A DNA stretch of 64,000 nt, taken from Acidobacteriota bacterium (GTDB lineage: Bacteria > Acidobacteriota > Vicinamibacteria > Vicinamibacterales > SCN-69-37). The notes under the pieces were generated by a model. The model had not been told where the DNA came from. It saw nothing but the letters and a program-made list of their open reading frames with translations, and did not search any database. The translations under genes were made by a program, and so were the position numbers. Of this stretch, positions 26,947 through 36,899 are shown one piece after another (position 1 is the stretch's first letter; every line of letters starts with the position of its first letter). The DNA lies in contig JADJUS010000022.1 in the NCBI GenBank assembly GCA_016716905.1, forward strand, positions 1,165,501 through 1,229,500, read 5' to 3'.

Positions 26947-27782
26947 CCGGGCCTCTCGTCCTCAAGCTCGGCGGCGAATTGATCGAGACAGCCGCAGCGC
27001 GTGCGGCGTTTGCGCAGATGGCCCTCGCCCTGCAGGCGTCGCGACCGTTGGTGGTCGTGCATGGCGGTGGACGCGCCATCGATGCGGAGCTGGCGCGGCG
27101 ACAGATCGCCCCGAACAAAGTGGATGGCATCCGGATTACCGACGCGCCCACGCTTGAAGCGGTCGTGGCGGTACTCGCCGGCACCGCCAACACCGAACTG
27201 GTCGCGGCCCTGGTGATGGCCGGCGTGCGGGCCGTTGGGCTGACCGGGGCGGACGCAGGGATGGCCGAGGCGACTCGCGCGCTCCCCATGACCTCAACGA
27301 CCGGCGCGATTGTGGATCTCGGCCTGGTCGGCGATCCCGACGATGCGGATCCGTCGTTGCTTGAACTATTGATGACTCAGGGATACGTGCCGGTGGTGGC
27401 CAGCCTCGGCATCGAATCCGGCCCCTCGGGCGCCGGCATCCTCAACGTCAACGCCGATGTCATGGCGTGCCGTCTGGCGGCGGCATTGGGAGCGGAACTG
27501 ATCATCGCCGGCACCACGGCGGGGGTCCTCGACTCGAACGGTGCCCTGATCCCGGCGGTCACGGTGGCCGGCATTGCGACATTGATTGGCGACGGCACGG
27601 CCACGGCGGGCATGGTGGCCAAACTCAGCGCCTGCCGCGCGGCGCTCGAAGACGGTGTGCCGAGCGTACGCCTTGTGGACGGACAGAAGTTTGGTCCGGG
27701 AGTGAATCCGGCGGCGTTGCCGGGCACGACCCTGACACAACACGCGGCGAGAGAGACCGCGCAGGCAGTGGGACAGCGATGA
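26943..27782 (+). CDS. argB: Acetylglutamate kinase
   Basis: The 279-residue amino-acid-kinase-fold enzyme phosphorylates N-acetylglutamate. It shows LVLKLGGELIE (ATP-site Lys), VVVHGGGRAID, the GIRITD substrate segment, VGLTGADAG, GILNVNADVMACRLA and the C-terminal GGM-like TATAGMVAKLSACRAAL. There is no long N-terminal extension, which points to a dimeric form without the hexamer-type arginine inhibition. ATGA overlaps link it to argC upstream and argD downstream. Confidence 0.94.
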   Translation: MTGPLVLKLGGELIETAAARAAFAQMALALQASRPLVVVHGGGRAIDAELARRQIAPNKVDGIRITDAPTLEAVVAVLAGTANTELVAALVMAGVRAVGLTGADAGMAEATRALPMTSTTGAIVDLGLVGDPDDADPSLLELLMTQGYVPVVASLGIESGPSGAGILNVNADVMACRLAAALGAELIIAGTTAGVLDSNGALIPAVTVAGIATLIGDGTATAGMVAKLSACRAALEDGVPSVRLVDGQKFGPGVNPAALPGTTLTQHAARETAQAVGQR

Positions 27783-28996
27783 CTACATCTTCGACGGTGA
27801 CGCATTCGGTGCAGGAACTTGAAGCCCTGCATATCCTGCAGGTGTACCGCCGCACGCCGGTCGTGTTCGAACGCGGCGAAGGCGCGCACCTGTTCACAGG
27901 CGATGGCCGCAAGTACCTCGACTTCATCTCGGGCGTGGGTGTGGCCGCGCTTGGCCACGGCCACAAGGGCCTGGCCGATGCCATCGGCGCGCAGGCGCAT
28001 ACGCTCCTGCACACGTCGAACCTTTTCTATCACCCGCTGCAGGCTGAAGTCGCCACGCTGCTGGCCGCGCGCACGGGGCTTGACCGCGCGTTTTTCTGCA
28101 ACAGCGGCGCCGAGGCCGTGGAAGCGTGCCTGAAGTTCGCGCGCCGCTATTGGTATTCGCAGGGGGCGACCACTCGCACGAAGTACGTCGCGTTCACGCA
28201 CTCCTTCCACGGCCGCACGATGGGTGCGTTGTCGGTGACGTGGGACGACCACTACCGCGCACCGTTCGCGCCGCTCATTCCGAACGTGGTGTTCGCCGAT
28301 CCCACTGACGTGGCGGGATTCAACGCGCTGGTGGACGATCAGACCGCGGCCATCATCGTCGAGCCGATTCAGGGCGAAGGCGGCGTGCGGCCGATTCCTG
28401 CGGCGATGGCGGCGGCCATCGAAGCCGCATGCGCACGCACGGGCGCGCTGCTGATCGCCGATGAAGTACAGAGCGGATCGGGGCGAACGGGGCCATTCCT
28501 GTACAGCCAGACGCTGGGGCTCACCCCCGACCTGATCGCGCTGGGCAAGGCGTTGGGGGCCGGGGTACCGGTGGGTGTGGCGATGTTCTCAAACGCCGTG
28601 GCAGCCGCGGCCACGCCTGGCGATCATGGCAGCACGTATGGCGGCAACCTCCTGGCCTGCCGGGCAGCGCTGGTCTTTCTCGAGGCGTTGTCTTCGCCGG
28701 CACTCGCGGCGTCGATGGCTGCGGCGTCGGATCGGTTGTTCTCGGGCTTGCGAGCGATGCAGCGGCGGCTACCGGCCATCAAGGACGTCCGGGGCGCGGG
28801 ACTGATGGTGGGCGTGGACCTGGCATTCGACGCGGCGCCCGTGGTGGCGGCCGCATTCGAGCGCGGTCTACTGATTAACCGGACCAGCACCACCGTGGTG
28901 CGGCTGTTGCCGCCGTACATCATCACGACGGCGGATGTGGATGCGGCTCTGCCGCTGCTTGAAGACGCCATTGTGGCGGGAGGAACTGCACAGTGA
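27779..28996 (+). CDS. argD: Acetylornithine aminotransferase
   Basis: The 405-residue class III PLP transaminase makes N-acetylornithine from the semialdehyde. It shows FISGVGVAALGHGH, FCNSGAEAVEACLKFAR, THSFHGRTMGALS, EPIQGEGGVRP, IADEVQSGSGRTG and the Schiff-base Lys257 in LIALGKALGAGVPVG. The start ATG overlaps the argB stop by 4 nt; the open frame further upstream lies over argB and is not used. It might also act in lysine synthesis, as many ArgD enzymes do. Confidence 0.93.
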   Translation: MTTSSTVTHSVQELEALHILQVYRRTPVVFERGEGAHLFTGDGRKYLDFISGVGVAALGHGHKGLADAIGAQAHTLLHTSNLFYHPLQAEVATLLAARTGLDRAFFCNSGAEAVEACLKFARRYWYSQGATTRTKYVAFTHSFHGRTMGALSVTWDDHYRAPFAPLIPNVVFADPTDVAGFNALVDDQTAAIIVEPIQGEGGVRPIPAAMAAAIEAACARTGALLIADEVQSGSGRTGPFLYSQTLGLTPDLIALGKALGAGVPVGVAMFSNAVAAAATPGDHGSTYGGNLLACRAALVFLEALSSPALAASMAAASDRLFSGLRAMQRRLPAIKDVRGAGLMVGVDLAFDAAPVVAAAFERGLLINRTSTTVVRLLPPYIITTADVDAALPLLEDAIVAGGTAQ

Positions 28997-29523
28997 CCGA
29001 TTTGATCATCCGGCCCGCGACTGCCGCGGACGCCGAGGCGATTCATACGCTGGTGACCGACCATCTGGACGAGGGCCACTTGTTGCCCCGCGAGCTGGGG
29101 GAACTGCGCGTCCACGCCGATCGATTCATCGTGTGTGATGTGGCCGGGCGGATTGCGGCGTGTGCCGAGCTGGCGCCGCTCTCCCCCAAGGTGGCCGAGG
29201 TGCGGTCGCTCGTGGTGTCACGCGACTTCCGAGGCGCGGGTCTGGCGCATCGCCTGGTGGGCGAACTGCGCACGCGCGCAAGGATCAGCGGCTTCGATAC
29301 CCTCACGGCATTCGCGCACGACGCGCGATTCTTCGTGCGGCAGGGTTTCTCAATCGTGCCGCACGTGTGGGTGCCCGAGAAGATCATGACCGACTGCGTC
29401 GGCTGCCCGCTCTTCCGCAAGTGCGCGCAGTACGCCGTGGTACTGCCGCTTCAGACGCAGCAGTTGTATCGTCGCAGCAGCCCACTGGTGACCGCAGAGC
29501 GCTCGAACGCGCGGGTGGCATGA
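28993..29523 (+). CDS. argA: GNAT-type N-acetylglutamate synthase
   Basis: The 176-residue GNAT acetyltransferase is of the short ArgA type. Acetyl-CoA motif A is visible in VRSLVVSRDFRGAGLAHRLVGEL, and the C-terminal segment VPEKIMTDCVGCPLFRKCAQYAV, with paired cysteines, is typical of stand-alone N-acetylglutamate synthases. It starts with GTG overlapping the argD stop (GTGA) and overlaps argJ by 4 nt. Its presence alongside argJ gives two ways to make N-acetylglutamate: de novo from acetyl-CoA and by recycling the acetyl group. Confidence 0.85.
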   Translation: MTDLIIRPATAADAEAIHTLVTDHLDEGHLLPRELGELRVHADRFIVCDVAGRIAACAELAPLSPKVAEVRSLVVSRDFRGAGLAHRLVGELRTRARISGFDTLTAFAHDARFFVRQGFSIVPHVWVPEKIMTDCVGCPLFRKCAQYAVVLPLQTQQLYRRSSPLVTAERSNARVA

Positions 29524-30745
29524 CCATGACAGCGCGTCTCATCGAAGGCGGCGTGACCACGCCGGCCGGGTTCACTGCGGCCGGCGTCTACTGCGGGATC
29601 AAGAAGCCAAACCCCGTCACACATCCGCTCGACTTGTGCCTGATTGCGTCCACGCGCGGCCCCGTGCCTGCCGCGGCCGTCTTCACCACGAACCTGGCCG
29701 TGGCCGCACCCGTCGTGGTCTCGCGGGGCCACCTCGACCAGTCCGGTGGCCTCTGCGCGGGCGTGGTCGTCAACAGCGGCTGCGCCAACGCGTGCACGGG
29801 TGACGCCGGCATGGAAGTGGCCCGGCAGATGTCGGCGGCAGCAGCGGCGGCGCTGGGTTGTGACACCAGTCACATCTTTGTTTCCTCCACTGGTGTCATC
29901 GGTGTGCCGTTGAACCTCGGAAAGATCAAGACGGGTATCACCGCAGCGACGGTGGCGCTTTCCACCGACGGCGGTCCCGACGCCACACGCGCGATCATGA
30001 CGACCGACCCGTTTCCCAAGTCGTGTGCGGCCGTCATCGACACGCCGAAAGGCCGCGTGACTGTCGGGGGCATGACCAAGGGCTCGGGCATGATCGAACC
30101 GCGGATGGCCACCATGCTCGGCTTCCTCACGACCGATGCCAAGGTGGCTCCCGCGGTGCTCAAGGCCGCTCTGCGTCAGGTGTGCGATGAGACATTCAAC
30201 GCCATCACGGTGGATGGCGAATGCTCGACCAACGACTGCGTGCTGTTGATGGCGTCCGGACTTTCGGGCGTGGAGATTACCGACCCATCCGACCCCGCGC
30301 TGGTGGAACCGCTGCGCGCGGTGGCGGGCCACCTGGCGCGAGAGATTGTCCGGGGCGGCGAGGGCGCAACCAAACTCGTGACCGTGCGGGTTACCGGAGC
30401 CGCGTCGCTCGGCGACGCAAGACTCGCCGCGAGGACGATCTGCAATTCGCCGCTCGTGAAGACTGCGATCCACGGCGGCGACCCGAATTGGGGTCGCCTG
30501 ATCGCCGCGGCCGGACGGTCGGGCGCCCGCTTTGTGCTCGACGCCGCATCCGTGCGCATCGGCGACGTGGATCTCTTCGTTCATGGCGTGCCGTTTGATG
30601 AGCGCGCGGCGGCGGCCGCCACGGTGCTTGAGCAGGAACGGATGGTCATTACGGTGGACCTGGGCACCGGCGGCACCGACGAGGCGACGATGTGGACCTG
30701 CGATTTCAGTGAGGAATACGTCAAGATCAACGCGGAGTACCGCAC

Positions 30746-30749
<4 letters not shown>
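29520..30749 (+). CDS. argJ: Glutamate N-acetyltransferase ArgJ
   Basis: The 409-residue product transfers the acetyl group from N-acetylornithine to glutamate, closing the acetyl cycle. The self-cleavage and nucleophile motif is present: Thr198 in MATML, preceded by GGMTKGSGMIEP. TVDGECSTNDC follows, and the end is NAEYRT with the C-terminal Thr typical of the family. The N-terminal TTPAGFTAAGVYCGIK and VVNSGCANACTG match ArgJ oxyanion and substrate motifs. Whether it also accepts acetyl-CoA (bifunctional type) cannot be told. The ATG at 29520 overlaps the argA stop. Confidence 0.93.
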
Positions 30750-31675
<926 letters not shown>

Positions 31676-31684
31676 GCTAGGAGC

Positions 31685-32248
31685 ATGCATCCGTGGCACG
31701 ACAGCTATATAGACGACGCCCAGATTGACGCGGCGTTCCCGGTCATCATCGAAATTCCCAAGGGCAGCTCCAACAAGTACGAACTCGACAAGGAAACGGG
31801 GCTGCTCCGGCTCGATCGGGTCCTCTACAGCGCCGTGCATTATCCAGCCGACTACGGCTTCATCCCCCGGACGTTTTGTGACGACGGCGACCCCTTGGAC
31901 GCACTGGTGCTGAGCCAGGACCCCGTCCACCCGCTCACCATCGTGGAAGCCCGCGCGATTGGCGTCATGCGCATGCGTGATGAGAAGGGCATCGACGACA
32001 AGATCGTCGCCGTCAGTGTGCGGGACCCTGCGTTCGCCGACTACACAGACAAGAGCCAGCTCCCAACCCACATCCTTCGGCAGGTGCGCCAGTTCTTCGA
32101 GGAATACAAAGCACTCGAAAACAAGCAGGTGGTGGTGGAGGACATGCTCGGGCCGCAGGAAGCGATTGTCATCATTCGCAGCGCGCTCGAACTGTATCGC
32201 CGCTTGCGCCGTGGAGAACTGGGAAAGACGGGGAAGGCCCGGGTTTGA
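31685..32248 (+). CDS. ppa: Inorganic pyrophosphatase (class I)
   Basis: The 187-residue cytoplasmic Mg-dependent pyrophosphatase pulls biosynthetic reactions forward by removing PPi. It shows IEIPKGSSNKYELD, HYPADYGFIPRTF and the signature DGDPLDALVL with its metal-binding aspartates. The C-terminus is longer than in E. coli. It starts 9 nt after argF, with AGGAG very close to the ATG, so it may be read from the arginine operon. That would fit the PPi released by ArgG-type chemistry. Confidence 0.94.
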   Translation: MHPWHDSYIDDAQIDAAFPVIIEIPKGSSNKYELDKETGLLRLDRVLYSAVHYPADYGFIPRTFCDDGDPLDALVLSQDPVHPLTIVEARAIGVMRMRDEKGIDDKIVAVSVRDPAFADYTDKSQLPTHILRQVRQFFEEYKALENKQVVVEDMLGPQEAIVIIRSALELYRRLRRGELGKTGKARV

Positions 32249-32252
32249 CACG

Positions 32253-32708
32253 ATGCGAATTGCGTTGGGGGTGATCGCCGCGACGTGCGCCACACCGCTG
32301 GCGATTGCTGCGGTGTTCGGCGCGCTTCATTTTTTTCAGGTGGGCTGGTTTGGGGAGCGGGGCTGGCCTCTCGTGCGTGAAAGCATCCTGCTCTACGCCG
32401 CCTTCTCCGCACCAGTCGCGTTCTTCCTGACCATTGCGGCCGGTGGCCCCTTGGCGCATCGGCTGGCGCACCTCGGACACATTGGCTTCAGACGCCACGC
32501 GATGGCAGGCATCATCCTGGGCGCGACGCCCTTCATCCTGTTTGACGGCTACGTCATCGGCACCAATCTCCTGCTCGACGTCCGTCCGGCCCCGGACATC
32601 GATACCGTCAAGATGGCACTGCGCTGGGCCGCGCTGGGCGCCTGGTGCGGCCTCTGGTCCGCCGGCGCCTACTGGGTGGTCGTGATCAGGCGTTCCTCAG
32701 TACGCTAG
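32253..32708 (+). CDS. Small four-helix integral membrane protein of unknown function
   Basis: The 151-residue product has about four hydrophobic segments: IALGVIAATCATPLAIAAVF, ESILLYAAFSAPVAFFLTI, AMAGIILGATPFILFDGYV and WAALGAWCGLWSAGAYWVVV. There are no recognised motifs. The ATG at 32253 is chosen because translation upstream would overlap ppa in another frame. It follows ppa by only 4 nt, so it is probably in the same transcript. Confidence 0.6.
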   Translation: MRIALGVIAATCATPLAIAAVFGALHFFQVGWFGERGWPLVRESILLYAAFSAPVAFFLTIAAGGPLAHRLAHLGHIGFRRHAMAGIILGATPFILFDGYVIGTNLLLDVRPAPDIDTVKMALRWAALGAWCGLWSAGAYWVVVIRRSSVR

Positions 32709-32742
32709 AGTTTCCCCAGTTCTTTCCCCCTTGGAGGCACCA

Positions 32743-35382
32743 TTGGCACGTCGAGGTATTCACTCTCTCTTTGTTGGACTGGCGCTGATTGCAGCGTTCC
32801 TGATTCCTGCGTCCGCCGCCCGGTTGTCAGGACAGACTGCAGCCCAGGCACCATCCCCAACGGTTGTGGCCATTCGTAACGCGACACTGATCACGGTATC
32901 GCGAGGCACCATCAACAACGGCACCATCGTGTTGCGTGACGGTAAGATTGCCGCCATCGGCGCAAACGTCCAGGTGCCGGCCGGCGCGACCGTGGTTGAT
33001 GGCACGGGCAAGTTCGTCACGCCCGGCCTCATCGACGCGCACTCGCACATCGGCAATGACGCCATCAATGAAGGCGCCACGGCGGTCAGCTCGATGACCG
33101 ACATGGGCCAGGTGCTCAACCCGACCAACATCGCCATTCAGCGCGACCTGGCAGGCGGCCTCACCACCGCCAACATTCTGCATGGCAGCGCCAATCCGAT
33201 CGGCGGCGGCTCGGTCACCATCAAGCTGCGTTGGGGCGTGGAGAAAGGTGACGACCTGATCTTCGAAGGGTCGATGCCCGGGATCAAGTTTGCCCTCGGC
33301 GAAAACCCGAAGCGGCAGGGCGGCGGCGCCGGTGGCCTGCAGGGTGGCGGCCCCGCTCGCTACCCCGCCACGCGGCAGGGTGTGGAGTTTGTCATCCGCG
33401 ACGCGTTCACGCGCGCAAAGAAGTACCAGAAAGACTGGGCGGCGTACACCGCCGCGCAGAAGTCCGGGCAAACGACCATTCCGCCGCGCCGGGACCTGCA
33501 ACTCGACGCGCTTGTGGAAGTGCTTGAGGGCAAACGTCTCGTGCACTGCCACTCGTATCGCGCGGATGAAATCCTGATGATGATTCGCGTCGCCGATGAG
33601 ATGGGCTTCAAGGTCGCCACCTTCCAGCACGTGCTGGAAGGCTACAAAGTGGCCAAGGAAATTGCGGCCCACGGCGCCGGCGCATCGACGTTCTCCGACT
33701 GGTGGGGCTACAAGATCGAAGCCGAAGATGCCATCCCCGGCAACGCGGGGCTCATGACCCACAAGGGCGTGAACGTGTCGATTAACTCCGACAGCGCGGA
33801 GCACGCACGCCGCCTGAACACCGAAGCGGCGAAGTCGGTGCGTTGGGGCGACGTGAGCGACGACCAGGCCATCGCGATGGTCACGTTGAATCCGGCTCGC
33901 CAGCTGCGCATCGAGAATCGCGTGGGCTCACTCGATGTCGGCAAGGACGCCGACGTCGTGCTCTGGAACAGCCATCCGCTCAGCACCTTTGCCACGGTGG
34001 ATCAGACCTACATTGACGGCAAGGTCTATTACGACCGTGCGGTGGATCTGGCGCGGGTGGCCGACGTCGAGAAGCAGCGCGCGTCTTTTCCGGGCGCGGG
34101 CGGCCGTGCCGGTGGCGCCGCTGCGGCCCCGGCCGTGACCGCAAACCTCTTCAACATCACGCCTGAGGCCGGCAAGGTTGCGTACAACGCCAACGGCGGC
34201 ACCTGGGCCATCACCAACGCGCGCATTCACCCGGTGTCCGGCCCGATCATTCCGAAGGGCACGGTCGTCATCCGCGGCAACCTGATTCAGGCAGTGGGCG
34301 CCAACGTGTCCGTACCTTCGGGCGCCCGCGTGGTGGACGCCAAGGGCGGCAGCGTGTATCCCGGATTCATCGACGCGCAGACCGACCTCGGCCTCAACGA
34401 GCCAGGTGTGCGGAGTTATGACGATGTGAATGAGATGCTGGCGTTCAACCAGATGCTGCGTACGCGCGTGGCGTACCAGTCCGACAGCGACGCTATCGCG
34501 GTGGCGCGCACCGAAGGCATCACGTCGGCGGGCATCTTCCCCGGTGGCGGCATCATCGGCGGCGAAGTACCGCTCATGAACCTTGATGGCTGGACGTGGG
34601 AAGAAAACGTCGTGCGGCCGGCTGCGGGGCTGGCGTTTTCATTCCCGGGTGGAGGTGGCGGAGGCCGCGGCGGCGGGTTCCCGGCGGGCGGCCGCGCGGG
34701 CGGCGCCGGCGGCAATTCCGGACTGCGCGAGCTTGAAGCGCTGCTGGCACAGGCCAAGGTCTATGGGACCAATCCGGCGCGAGAGAAGAACTGGAACCTC
34801 GAGCCCTTCCTGCCCATCCTCAACAAGCAGCAGGCGTTTTACATCAGCGCCGGCAGCGAAGCCGCGATCACGCAGGCGATTGCCTGGGCGCAGCGCCAGA
34901 ACGTGAACATCGTGATTCGCACGAGTCCGGCGACCGCTGTGGCGAGCGCCGCTGCGCTCAAGGCCGCCAGCGTGCCGGTGATCATCAGCACGGTGCTGGC
35001 GTTGCCACAGGGGGATGATGTCTTCCACGCGGCGACGTATCAGGCCGCCGGCGAACTGGAAAAGGCCGGCGTGACGTTTGCCTTCTCGAGCGGCGGGTTT
35101 GAAACCGTTCGCCTGATTCCTTTTCAGGCGGCCATCTCGGTGGCGTGGGGGCTCAGCAAAGAACGCGCGCTGCGGGCGATGACGCTTGATGCCGCAAAGA
35201 TCTTTGGCGCCGACGCGCTTGTGGGCAGCATTGAGCCCGGCAAGGTGGCCAACCTGGTGGTGACCAACGGCGACGCGATGGAAATCCGTTCGCGTGTGCT
35301 GCACGTGGTCATTGCGGGCAAGGAAGTGCTGCTGCAGAACAAGCAGACCGAACTCTTCAACCGTTACATGGGTCGTCAGTAG
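32743..35382 (+). CDS. Exported double-domain amidohydrolase
   Basis: About 879 residues with a signal peptide (SLFVGLALIAAFLIPASA). The TTG at 32743 is chosen because GGAGG lies 5 nt upstream. The N-terminal amidohydrolase domain keeps metal ligands: HSH near 101, CHSY, FQHV and NSDS near 348. From about residue 485 a second amidohydrolase-like half begins (ITNARIHPVSGPI...), but where the HxH should be it reads GFIDAQTDL, so that half looks non-metal-binding. A Gly/Arg-rich insert lies near 640-655. The substrate is unknown; related proteins are annotated as imidazolonepropionase-like or dipeptidase-like. It is followed by a second amidohydrolase gene 11 nt on. Confidence 0.8.
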   Translation: MARRGIHSLFVGLALIAAFLIPASAARLSGQTAAQAPSPTVVAIRNATLITVSRGTINNGTIVLRDGKIAAIGANVQVPAGATVVDGTGKFVTPGLIDAHSHIGNDAINEGATAVSSMTDMGQVLNPTNIAIQRDLAGGLTTANILHGSANPIGGGSVTIKLRWGVEKGDDLIFEGSMPGIKFALGENPKRQGGGAGGLQGGGPARYPATRQGVEFVIRDAFTRAKKYQKDWAAYTAAQKSGQTTIPPRRDLQLDALVEVLEGKRLVHCHSYRADEILMMIRVADEMGFKVATFQHVLEGYKVAKEIAAHGAGASTFSDWWGYKIEAEDAIPGNAGLMTHKGVNVSINSDSAEHARRLNTEAAKSVRWGDVSDDQAIAMVTLNPARQLRIENRVGSLDVGKDADVVLWNSHPLSTFATVDQTYIDGKVYYDRAVDLARVADVEKQRASFPGAGGRAGGAAAAPAVTANLFNITPEAGKVAYNANGGTWAITNARIHPVSGPIIPKGTVVIRGNLIQAVGANVSVPSGARVVDAKGGSVYPGFIDAQTDLGLNEPGVRSYDDVNEMLAFNQMLRTRVAYQSDSDAIAVARTEGITSAGIFPGGGIIGGEVPLMNLDGWTWEENVVRPAAGLAFSFPGGGGGGRGGGFPAGGRAGGAGGNSGLRELEALLAQAKVYGTNPAREKNWNLEPFLPILNKQQAFYISAGSEAAITQAIAWAQRQNVNIVIRTSPATAVASAAALKAASVPVIISTVLALPQGDDVFHAATYQAAGELEKAGVTFAFSSGGFETVRLIPFQAAISVAWGLSKERALRAMTLDAAKIFGADALVGSIEPGKVANLVVTNGDAMEIRSRVLHVVIAGKEVLLQNKQTELFNRYMGRQ

Positions 35383-35393
35383 GAGAAATCGAC

Positions 35394-36857
35394 ATGCGAA
35401 ACCTGAGAACATTCATCATTCAGGGCGCTGCGATTCTCGTCGCGACGCTCACGTTCACACTCACGGGGGGCGCGGCACCGGCCGGCCTCACGTACGCCAT
35501 CAAGGGCGCGAAAATCGTCACGGTCTCGGGCGCGGTGATTGACAACGGATCCATCGTCATGCGCGATGGCGTGATCCAGGCGGTGGGGGCAAACATCGCC
35601 ATCCCGGCTGATGCCATCGTCACCGACGGCACGGGGTTGACGGTCTACCCGGGCCTGATCGACATGGCCAGTGCGGCACCGCTTGAGGCGTCCGCGCCAG
35701 CCGGACAGGATCCGGCGGCGGGCCGCGGTGGTGGCGGGGGTCGTGGCGGCGGAGGAGGCGCGACGTTTGCCACGCTTGAAGAAGCTGACCGCGCGAAGCG
35801 CGCGGCGATTCTGCGTCCCGACTATCAGGCAGCTGAGAATCTCGTTGAGGCGAGCGATGCGCTGGGCCAGATGGCTCAGGCCGGTATCACGAGCGTGCTG
35901 GCGGTGCCCTCGCAGGGCATCTTCAAGGGCCAGAGCGCACTGGTCAACACCATGTACCCGCCCGAGGATCCGCAGATCAGCACGATCGCAGACTATCGCC
36001 GCGGCCTCGCGGTGGTGAAGGCGCCTGTCGCCCAGCACGTGAACATCGGCGGACGCGGGGGCGGCACGGGATACCCCAATTCGCTCCTCGGCACGATTGC
36101 GTTCACGCGTCAGGGATTCCTGGACGCGCAGTGGCAGCGTGATGCCACGGCAATCTACGAAAAGACCGGCGCTCGTGGGCCACGGCCGCTCGTGGAGCCG
36201 TCGCTTGACGCGCTCAAGCCGGCGCTCGCGAAGCAGATGCCGGTGGCATTCGACGCCAACGAAGGCCGAGAGATCGACCGGTCGCTACTGATGGCGCGTG
36301 ACTTCGGCCTCGACCCGATCATCGTGGGCGGCTCGGGCGCGGCAAGCCGAATCGCGGACCTGCAGAAGGCGAAGGCCCGCGTGATCTACGGCGTCAACTT
36401 CCGTGGCGGCGGCCCGGGAGCCGCCGGGGGCGGGGGCGGGGGCGGAGGTCGCGGCGGCGGTGGCGGCGATTCGTTGCGTGCGATGCAGGCGGCCGCCGAT
36501 GCGCCGAAGGTGCCCGCGATGCTGGCGCAGGCCGGAGTGCCGTTTGCGTTCACGAGCGGCGGCACCCTGCTGCCGTCGGACTTTGTGCGCAATGCGGCGC
36601 GCACGGTCAAAGAAGGCAACCTGACGGCTGACGCCGCGCTCAAGGCGCTAACCCTTGAGGCCGCGCGAATCGCCGGTGCGGCCGACCGCGTGGGCTCAAT
36701 CGAACAAGGCAAGATCGCGAACATCCTCGTCACCGACGGCGATCTGTTTGAAACCGCCACGCGTGTGCGTCACGTGTTTATCGACGGACGACCCATTGAG
36801 ATCACAGCGACCGCTGGAGGCGGCGCGGGGCGCGGGGGCCGCGGCGGGGGTCGATGA
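35394..36857 (+). CDS. Exported amidohydrolase-like protein lacking HxH
   Basis: The 487-residue product starts at an ATG preceded by AGGAG and has a signal peptide ending GGAAPAG. It is built like the C-terminal half of its upstream neighbour: IKGAKIVTVSGAVIDNGSIV, then YPGLIDMASAAPLE where active enzymes have a D-x-H-x-H stretch. Late metal-dependent motifs are weak, but the C-terminal beta-strand set (DRVGSIEQGKIANILVTDGD) is intact. Gly/Arg-rich inserts occur near residues 110-125 and 340-360 and at the C-terminus. It may be a non-catalytic partner of the gene before it. Confidence 0.72.
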   Translation: MRNLRTFIIQGAAILVATLTFTLTGGAAPAGLTYAIKGAKIVTVSGAVIDNGSIVMRDGVIQAVGANIAIPADAIVTDGTGLTVYPGLIDMASAAPLEASAPAGQDPAAGRGGGGGRGGGGGATFATLEEADRAKRAAILRPDYQAAENLVEASDALGQMAQAGITSVLAVPSQGIFKGQSALVNTMYPPEDPQISTIADYRRGLAVVKAPVAQHVNIGGRGGGTGYPNSLLGTIAFTRQGFLDAQWQRDATAIYEKTGARGPRPLVEPSLDALKPALAKQMPVAFDANEGREIDRSLLMARDFGLDPIIVGGSGAASRIADLQKAKARVIYGVNFRGGGPGAAGGGGGGGGRGGGGGDSLRAMQAAADAPKVPAMLAQAGVPFAFTSGGTLLPSDFVRNAARTVKEGNLTADAALKALTLEAARIAGAADRVGSIEQGKIANILVTDGDLFETATRVRHVFIDGRPIEITATAGGGAGRGGRGGGR

Positions 36858-36899
36858 TCAGCGTAGTGGACAAATGTCACAAATGACCGAAATGGCGAA

